Origin: Gammaproteobacteria bacterium
GTDB taxonomy: Bacteria; Pseudomonadota; Gammaproteobacteria; Acidiferrobacterales; Sulfurifustaceae
Length of the DNA: 37,152 nucleotides
Assembly (NCBI GenBank): GCA_029863005.1
Contig: JAOTWF010000019.1
Coordinates: forward strand, 1-37,152
Reading direction: 5' to 3'
A program made the position numbers and the translations under genes. Below the pieces are notes generated by a model, which was given only the letters and a program-made list of their open reading frames with translations, made no database searches and was not told where the DNA came from. Positions 32,030 through 37,152 of the stretch are shown piece after piece (position 1 is the first letter of the stretch; each line of letters starts with the position of its first letter).

Positions 32030-33352
32030 CTAGAATTTCCAGCCCCAACTGGCGGCAACTTCATACTGCTGCATCTTAAGCTCAACAGTCTGGCCCGGGT
32101 CGGCGAAGGCCGATCCAGTTGACGGCATTCCCGAGATTTTTTCTTCGGGCGCTATCATGAAGGCGAAATTGAACTCACTGGCTTTGTTAATCTGGTTGGT
32201 AAATCCAAAGGTAAAATGTTTCTCAATGACCCCGGGGGCCAAAATATTAAAGAGAACCTCTGAATTAGGGATAGGCTGATCGCCCTGGCTATAACCAACA
32301 CGCCATGTCCAATTAGAACCACTTTTCCACTGATATCCGAGTTTGTAGATGGTCATGTCTTCCCAGCCAAACCCGATACCATCGGAACCGCCTAGACAAG
32401 TCGGATGTGGCGGCCCCACTGCGCCACAGGTGTCCAGTTTTCTGAAAGGATTCGAGACTGATTTTATGTCCGTATAGTTAATCCGCTGGATGTCGAAAGT
32501 AAGATCAGAGTCGGGTGTCGTCTTCCATGCCAGACCAACTGTCCAGGTCGAAGGAATATCAAAATCGCCATTCTCAGCAAACAGTCCCTTGTATTTATCG
32601 AACTCGCCCATCGCGATTTTGGACTGATAGGATGCCCCCAAAGTCACACCCGGACCAACCTCACCCTGGACACCAAGTTTAGCGCCAAATCCGGTCGACG
32701 AATCGTGACCTTTGTCGCTCAAGTTTGAGGGATCATTCGAGATGACGCTGAAAGCAGAAACACCATGGGCCTTGAATCGTTGGTAGGCAAAAATGATACT
32801 GCCTCCCCATGATGCTGTTGGAGAAAACTTTTGAGAATAAGTACCGTTTATAAACAATTGCGCAAGATTGACACCCGCTGTCCCTGCACCGAAAGTCCCG
32901 GCGCCAAACGGCGTATCGGAGGCAACCCATTTCGTATTCATGCCGCCATTACCATAAACGGAGACGCCGACTGACCGATCCGGATCGAGCATCCAATTCC
33001 GCCCGAAATGCGGAATAATAAAAAAGTCGTTGTCACTCTCAACTTCTGTGCCGTTTCCATTTGCTGCAAAAAATGGCGGTCCGACAGCTGGGCTCGAGGC
33101 AGTATAGTTTCTAGGGCTTGGGCTGAATAATGAGGCTCCCAAATCCATGCGTTCTCCTACCATAACCATTCCCGCAGGATTGGTGGCTCCGGCGAGGGAA
33201 TCCTGCGCCATCGCCGCGCCTGCTCCGGCGAGAGCTTTTTCCTTAATACTGTAACCGTGAGCGAAATATCCGTTCGTCGCCCATGCGCTCGGTGCCGCCA
33301 CGGCAGCGGCAACGGCGAAAGCCAAAACCACATTTCGTTTTAAGTCCGACAT
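32030..33352 (-). CDS. OmpP1/FadL/TodX-family outer-membrane transporter
   Basis: The 440-residue protein has a Sec signal peptide cleaved after SAWA (residue 25), giving a mature start TNGYFAHGYSIKEKALAGAG that is typical of FadL-family proteins. The conserved SLAGATNPAGM region follows, at about 52-62. The rest alternates amphipathic beta strands with aromatic girdles, consistent with a 14-strand barrel, and ends in a Trp-Lys-Phe terminus (SWGWKF) recognised by the BAM machine. FadL-type channels import hydrophobic compounds. In a sulfur oxidiser, transport of elemental sulfur or hydrophobic sulfur species has been suggested for such proteins; that is inference here. A strong AGGAGG site precedes the ATG. 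Confidence 0.93.
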   Translation of the reverse strand: MSDLKRNVVLAFAVAAAVAAPSAWATNGYFAHGYSIKEKALAGAGAAMAQDSLAGATNPAGMVMVGERMDLGASLFSPSPRNYTASSPAVGPPFFAANGNGTEVESDNDFFIIPHFGRNWMLDPDRSVGVSVYGNGGMNTKWVASDTPFGAGTFGAGTAGVNLAQLFINGTYSQKFSPTASWGGSIIFAYQRFKAHGVSAFSVISNDPSNLSDKGHDSSTGFGAKLGVQGEVGPGVTLGASYQSKIAMGEFDKYKGLFAENGDFDIPSTWTVGLAWKTTPDSDLTFDIQRINYTDIKSVSNPFRKLDTCGAVGPPHPTCLGGSDGIGFGWEDMTIYKLGYQWKSGSNWTWRVGYSQGDQPIPNSEVLFNILAPGVIEKHFTFGFTNQINKASEFNFAFMIAPEEKISGMPSTGSAFADPGQTVELKMQQYEVAASWGWKF

Positions 33353-34039
33353 GTCAGCTTCCTCCTAGTAAAATTAATAAGCTTTATGCCCGTATTACGA
33401 ATTATGTATTTTTGATTTTTGACACTGAAAATCGCCTTACGGATAAATTTCCGCAATGACCTTTTCCAATTTCAATGAAGGGCCCCCTGGTTATGACTGC
33501 CTTTATCCCATGCTGATACCATGGCAAAAATCCCTTAATTCTTCCCTGCACGAATGGCAGTAAACGGTGGCTCGGTAGAATTGTCAAATATTTTTGTATT
33601 AGTATTTACTAATATACTTGAATGGCAAGGGCTTCCTTGAAGCCTGTAACTTTTCTTTATGGATGTCCCCCTCCCTCCACATCCCACAGCAATCATTTCC
33701 TTCGCGAAGGGAAAAAAGTGCAAGTCAGACTGAAAGGTATCGCGCCGATTGCTCATGCCGTCACTGGTGTTGTGGTAGTAAATCACGGGCTTCTCGCGTC
33801 CCATGGCAAATAATATCCACGATCAAACTCGCACATACCACGAGGTCCCCGTGATCCAGTGTATTTTGGGGATAGCTTTGAATTGAACATGAAAAAGGGC
33901 GCCAAAGCGCCCCTTTTAAGCTACTGCCAAACGATTGGTATACCGTAAATCAGCCTTTGCCGTCCTACAACGTCGTCTGACACCACTCCCCCATCCCCAT
34001 TTCGTACAGTGATTTCTCGATGTTCTATCAGAACAAAGG
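33353..34039. other. Gene-free AT-rich spacer between the FadL-type gene and tusA
   Basis: About 690 bp in which I find no convincing gene on either strand; the open frames of 60-90 codons overlap one another and lack ribosome sites and family resemblance. The part next to 33353 must carry the leftward promoter of the FadL-type gene, for which only weak AT-rich candidates are visible around 33400-33430. The part next to tusA holds its terminator. An unrecognised small RNA is possible. Confidence 0.6.
33892..33917 (-). terminator. Bidirectional intrinsic terminator downstream of tusA
   Basis: The stem GGGCGC (33897-33902), loop CAAA and GCGCCC (33907-33912) are flanked by A5 on one side and C-T4 on the other, so the hairpin has a U-tract in both directions. 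It lies about 120 bp beyond the leftward tusA stop and is the likely end of the tusA transcript. Confidence 0.82.
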
Positions 34040-34264
34040 TCAGGCTTTTTTCAGCAAAAAGGTATATTCACCGTTGGCTTCATTGGATTCCAGCAACTGG
34101 TTGCCCGTCTGCTTGGCAAAGGCCTGGAAATCCTTCACCGATCCCGGATCGGTCGCCACGATGCGCAGCGTCTGACCTGCAGTCAAGGCGTTAAGCGCCT
34201 TCTTGGCGCGGAGAATCGGGAGCGGGCAATTGAGTCCACGTGCATCTAGCTCTTGATCGGCCAT
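34040..34264 (-). CDS. tusA: TusA/SirA-family sulfur carrier protein
   Basis: The 74-residue protein starts MADQELDARGLNCPLPILRAKKAL in two adjoining pieces. Cys13 sits in the CPxP motif that carries the persulfide. The fold is a small two-layer alpha/beta sandwich. TusA relatives relay sulfane sulfur in tRNA thiolation, and in sulfur oxidisers they feed cytoplasmic oxidation by the rDsr or sHdr pathways. Its location 2.3 kb from soxX and near a FadL-type porin suggests the dissimilatory role, although the usual rhodanese-DsrE-TusA cluster is not present. AGGAGGAAAG lies directly upstream. It appears to be a single-gene unit ending at the hairpin near 33900. Confidence 0.92.
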   Translation of the reverse strand: MADQELDARGLNCPLPILRAKKALNALTAGQTLRIVATDPGSVKDFQAFAKQTGNQLLESNEANGEYTFLLKKA

Positions 34265-34590
34265 CTTTCCTCCTCGGATAAAAGCGTAATTCGAGACAAT
34301 AAATGATTAGCAGTTTGAGATCGATATATTATAGATTTCTAAATTCCTATCAAAGCAGGACTATATCCACCTGTCATTTCACCTATTCGCTCATATTATC
34401 CTTTTTTCGGGTAACAAGGGGAGGACATGTTCCTGAAAATCATTGATACATGTAACCTCTATAAGCTATTGAAAAACATGTAATTAGACACCATCTTCAT
34501 TAACCAAGCTTTGCTTGAAATGCATGGCAACAATCGAGACGGTTACTCAACCATCAAGAGCAGTAAAGGTCATAGAAACTAATGAAGTAA
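34265..34590. other. AT-rich divergent control region between tusA and the M48 protease
   Basis: This 326-bp spacer must hold the promoters of both divergent genes. It contains three copies of the palindrome ACATGT (34425, 34448 and 34476) and, overlapping them, a tiny reading frame (34427-34483) with an excellent ribosome site. No longer gene is supported. Confidence 0.6.
34427..34483 (+). CDS. Possible 18-residue leader peptide
   Basis: An ATG at 34427 follows AAGGGGAGGAC, a near-ideal Shine-Dalgarno sequence at good spacing, and opens MFLKIIDTCNLYKLLKNM before a TAA stop. The strong ribosome site in an otherwise AT-rich leader is the only evidence. The peptide is hydrophobic and basic. 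It might be a leader peptide for the protease gene 108 bp downstream, or simply coincidence. Confidence 0.3.
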   Translation: MFLKIIDTCNLYKLLKNM

Positions 34591-36063
34591 ATGATTCTTC
34601 CCATGAAAGATACATATCGAGTTATTGGTCGGGTTGTTCTGGCGGCAAGCCTGCTTTACCCGTCGAGTTTTCTCTCTGCCTTTGCCGCCATTACCAATCT
34701 CCCCGACCTCGGTGATGAATCCATCGCCGTAATTTCGCCGGCACAGGAACGCAAACTGGGCGAAGAATTGATGCGACAGTCGCGCCAGACGCTCGCCTTC
34801 ATGAATGATCCGGAAATCAGCGACTACATCCAATCGCTGGGGCAGCGACTTGTGGCAAATAGCGACAACCCGCAGAAGGATTTCCGCTTTTTCGTCATCA
34901 ACAATCCAACGATCAATGCCTTCGCTGTACCGGGCGGATTTATCGGGGTGCACACCGGATTAATCCTCGCGTCACAAAACGAGGCTGAACTCGCCTCGGT
35001 TATGGCGCATGAAACGGCACATATCACGCAACGTCATATTCCGCGTTTGATTGCGGAATCGCAGCGCACCAACCTTCCGGCCATGGCGGCCATTCTGGCG
35101 GGAATCCTTCTCGCGAGTTCTGGCCATCAGGGCGGCGAGGCGGCGATTGCGCTCACCAGTGCAGCAGTAGCCCAGAAAGGAATCAACTACACGCGCAGCT
35201 TCGAAGAGGAAGCTGACCGCATCGGCATGCAAATCCTGGCGCAATCGGGTTTCGATCCACGTGCCATGCCGGCGTTTTTTGAGCAGATGCAGAATCTCAA
35301 TCGCTTGAACGATACAAGCCTTCCTGAGTTTCTGCGCACGCATCCAGTCACCACCAACCGCATCGCCGACTCGCGTAACCGCGCCGAGAAATTCATAGTG
35401 CGCCAGGCACCCGACAGCAGCGACTTTCAGCATGTCCGCGCAAAAATCCGTGCGCTGGCTCCCGGGAACGTGGATGAAATCACTCGTGGGTTCAGAGATA
35501 ACCTGACGCAGGGAAAATATCTTAATGCGGAGGCCGAACGCTACGGTTATGTCGTCGCCTTGCTGCGTGCGCGGCAAATCCCGACGGCGCGGGCGGAAGT
35601 TCAAAAACTGCTCGCAAAACAGCCAAACAAGATTTCCTATCGTATCCTCGAGGCCGAAACCGAAATGGCGGCGGAAAAATATCCTCAGGCCCTTGCCACT
35701 TATGCTGATATTTATGCCAAAGCCCCCACGAGCGCACCGCTGATGCGATACTATGTCAGCGCCCTGCTTACAATCGGAAAGCACCAGCAAGCTAAAGACC
35801 TGCTGAATACCGCCCTGCAACAACGGCCGGAAGACCCTGAACTCTATCGCATGCTGGCTCAGGCTTCGGATGGGATCGGCGATAAATATGCGGCCCATAA
35901 AGCCATGGGTGAACACTACTACCTGAGTGGAAGTCCTCGAGCCGCCATTGAACAGTTTCAGCTCGCCGGCCGCTACGCCGGAGACAATTTCTACTTGCAG
36001 TCCAGCCTTGAGGCGCGAATTACCACCATTAAGGAAGAGATGGCGGTATATCAAAAAAAATAA
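34591..36063 (+). CDS. BepA-like periplasmic M48 metalloprotease with TPR domain
   Basis: The 490-residue protein has an N-terminal signal peptide (hydrophobic VIGRVVLAASLLYPSSFLSAF). The zinc site is in VMAHETAHITQRH (H140, E141, H144), with the third ligand in FEEEADRIG near 208. A membrane-associating segment, AILAGILLASS, lies between them. The C-terminal half, with repeated helical pairs such as AEVQKLLAKQPNKISYRILEA in adjoining pieces, forms TPR repeats. BepA works as a chaperone and protease in outer-membrane assembly, notably of LptD. Starts at 34591 or 34603 (MKDTYR) are both possible; neither has a strong ribosome site. It may check the FadL-type barrel and other outer-membrane proteins. 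Confidence 0.92.
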   Translation: MILPMKDTYRVIGRVVLAASLLYPSSFLSAFAAITNLPDLGDESIAVISPAQERKLGEELMRQSRQTLAFMNDPEISDYIQSLGQRLVANSDNPQKDFRFFVINNPTINAFAVPGGFIGVHTGLILASQNEAELASVMAHETAHITQRHIPRLIAESQRTNLPAMAAILAGILLASSGHQGGEAAIALTSAAVAQKGINYTRSFEEEADRIGMQILAQSGFDPRAMPAFFEQMQNLNRLNDTSLPEFLRTHPVTTNRIADSRNRAEKFIVRQAPDSSDFQHVRAKIRALAPGNVDEITRGFRDNLTQGKYLNAEAERYGYVVALLRARQIPTARAEVQKLLAKQPNKISYRILEAETEMAAEKYPQALATYADIYAKAPTSAPLMRYYVSALLTIGKHQQAKDLLNTALQQRPEDPELYRMLAQASDGIGDKYAAHKAMGEHYYLSGSPRAAIEQFQLAGRYAGDNFYLQSSLEARITTIKEEMAVYQKK

Positions 36064-36524
36064 CTGGCACGAAAAACAATTAACCGATTATAATTATGGT
36101 TATTATTCTTATTTTTTTATAGTAATTTTTATAATAATTTTAATTTCCAAATCCTGCATAGCTGGATGATCTAAGTTTTAAGTATTATATAGATGCGTAA
36201 TATTAGAGATACATTAACAAATGCTTATTTAAACTTTTTTATCATCCGATTAATAACTATTGGTTTAGAGGGCTTGTCATTCTCTATAAGAACGGTATCC
36301 TGTTTCCCCTTGCACATTCCCCGGGTTACAGGGAATAATCAGGTAAATATCAGGTCTATTTAAGTAACTGAAGTTTCAAATAATTAAGAGCTGGGAGTGT
36401 TATTTAATTTTAATAATTAAAGCTGGCACATAAAGCCGCTATTTTTTGATCCGTTGGTTTAGATTCATCTCTCACAGACTGATAATAATCGCAACGTTTA
36501 ACAGACTACAAAGCAGGAGGAGCA
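36064..36524. other. Very AT-rich sox promoter region
   Basis: 461 bp of exceptionally AT-rich DNA between the protease and soxX, with no credible gene. The first 120 bp are almost pure A/T and could form curved or melted DNA. A weak hairpin, ATTCCC-N9-GGGAAT, is at 36316-36336. The soxX promoter must lie here, but several TATAAT-like elements compete and I cannot choose among them. Confidence 0.6.
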
Positions 36525-36938
36525 ATGCAGAAATTTTTCGGCATAATGTTAACCGGCACCGCCACGGTGCTTTTGGCGCTCGGGTCTTTCCTGGCCTCGC
36601 CAGTCGTCCAAGCGGGTGAAGAAGATTTTACTCCTGCCATGTGCAAGGACAAGGACAACCCGCCCACGGAGATAGTTGCACAGGGCTATTGCCTGGTGGT
36701 TGACCGGAGGAAAGGCAATTGCATGGGTTGTCACCTTATCCAAGGCATGTCATCCGGGAATATTGCCCCGCCGATGGTTGGCATGAAACAACGTTTCCCC
36801 GAAAAGGACAAGCTGCGCACACAGATTTACGATTCCACCAAGGCGAATCCGGATTCCGTCATGCCGCCGTATGGAAGGCACAACATTCTGTCGGGCGATG
36901 AAATTGACAAGATCACTGAGTACGTCTGGACTTTATAA
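36525..36938 (+). CDS. soxX: Sulfur-oxidation c-type cytochrome SoxX
   Basis: The 137-residue protein has a Sec signal peptide cleaved after VVQA (residue 30), so it is periplasmic. A single haem c site, CMGCH, is at 66-70, and the distal ligand is probably Met113 in DSVMPPYG. SoxX pairs with SoxA as the SoxXA cytochrome, which links thiosulfate oxidatively to the SoxYZ carrier. Cys40 and Cys56 before the haem are spaced as in other SoxX proteins. A strong AGGAGGAGC ribosome site precedes the ATG. The gene starts a rightward sox cluster that continues out of the window; a small hairpin (36945-36962) follows its stop. Confidence 0.95.
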   Translation: MQKFFGIMLTGTATVLLALGSFLASPVVQAGEEDFTPAMCKDKDNPPTEIVAQGYCLVVDRRKGNCMGCHLIQGMSSGNIAPPMVGMKQRFPEKDKLRTQIYDSTKANPDSVMPPYGRHNILSGDEIDKITEYVWTL

Positions 36939-37035
36939 TTTCAGTTCTCACTGTGCTGAGAATAATCTGCACGGCAAACGAAATTATATTTTTTAATTTT
37001 TAATTATTATTAATTTAAATTTATTGGAGGATCCC

Positions 37036-37152
37036 GTGACTCACCATCCCCGCCGTTTGTTCCTCAAAAACACGCTTGCCACCGCCGTGCTGCTCGGCGC
37101 CGGCAGCGTTGGCCTGTTCCGTGCCCCCTGGGCCTTTGCCGCCGAATGGCCC
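37036..37152 (+). CDS. soxY: Probable SoxY (N-terminal Tat signal only, runs off the right edge)
   Basis: Only 39 residues are visible, from a GTG that follows TTGGAGG at ideal spacing. They form a Tat signal peptide: the twin-arginine motif RRLFLK at 6-11, a hydrophobic stretch ATAVLLGAGSVGLF, and AFAA just before the edge. SoxY, the thiosulfate-carrying subunit, uses a Tat signal and commonly follows soxX in gene order. The identification rests on position and signal type; the GGCGG-Cys carrier tail lies outside the window. Confidence 0.75.
   Translation, partial: MTHHPRRLFLKNTLATAVLLGAGSVGLFRAPWAFAAEWP

Noticed and set aside
33535-33854. Overlapping frames of 63-89 codons in the spacer before tusA
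   Set aside because: They lie on both strands over the same bases, have no ribosome sites and no recognisable folds.
34972-36054. Open frame of 360 codons opposite the M48 protease gene
   Set aside because: It is antisense to a clear HExxH/TPR protease and shows no domain resemblance.
36424-36439. Possible sigma-54 promoter (TGGCAC) upstream of soxX
   Set aside because: The -24-like TGGCAC is present, but the GC of the -12 element is one base out of register and TTGC is absent.
1-37152. tRNA or rRNA genes, CRISPR arrays, transposases, integrases, attachment-site repeats
   Set aside because: I read for cloverleaf signatures, regularly spaced repeats and mobile-element proteins and recognised none; the island shows no obvious mobility genes.

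Overview
The window is about 37 kb of chromosome that looks gammaproteobacterial. A dapA-bamC pair is characteristic of that class. The right edge enters a thiosulfate-oxidation (sox) cluster: a complete soxX and the Tat signal of a probable soxY. A TusA-type sulfur carrier and a LysR regulator lie nearby. A sulfur-oxidising chemolithotroph, possibly of the Acidiferrobacterales (Sulfuricaulis/Sulfurifustis type), fits; that placement is inference from gene content. Genes are GC-rich. The spacers around hsp20, tusA and the sox genes are strikingly AT-rich.

Layout. (1) 1-7.0 kb, leftward: housekeeping run dapA, bamC, a metallo-beta-lactamase-fold hydrolase, purL and the start of a DUF1330 protein. 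(2) 7.1-8.2 kb: a GalT-family nucleotidyltransferase. (3) 8.25-28.1 kb: an accessory-looking stress and repair island. It holds a BCAM0308-family protein, a solo CheR-like methyltransferase, a VOC protein, a DJ-1/PfpI remnant, a DUF2934/zinc-ribbon protein, Hsp20, an acidic DUF6763-like protein, a PRPP synthetase paralogue, an APH-fold kinase, an alpha/beta hydrolase, two phosphoribosyltransferases, all three AmmeMemoRadiSam proteins, archease, RtcB, a DUF72 protein, PolX, a cobalamin-dependent ribonucleotide reductase, a Bcp-type peroxiredoxin and a PIN-PhoH ATPase. (4) 28.1-30.8 kb, leftward: an unknown gene, a LysR regulator and a PilT/PilU ATPase. (5) 31-34.3 kb, leftward: a secreted DUF302-like protein, a FadL-type outer-membrane protein and tusA. 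(6) 34.6-37.15 kb, rightward: a periplasmic BepA-like M48 protease, then soxX and soxY.

The main discovery is regulatory. Three perfect FNR/Anr boxes (TTGAT-N4-ATCAA) stand in front of hsp20, the PRPP synthetase (divergent from the DUF6763-like gene) and the phosphoribosyltransferase-hydrolase-kinase operon. Each lies about 40 bp from a plausible start point, the classical activator geometry. A one-mismatch box precedes the BCAM0308-family gene. BCAM0308 itself belongs to the low-oxygen-activated (lxa) locus of Burkholderia cenocepacia. I therefore read much of the 8-26 kb region as a low-oxygen survival island. It combines protein protection, RNA ligation, oxygen-independent dNTP synthesis, DNA repair and an uncharacterised PRPP-centred chemistry. 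No tRNA, rRNA, CRISPR array, insertion sequence or integrase was recognised.
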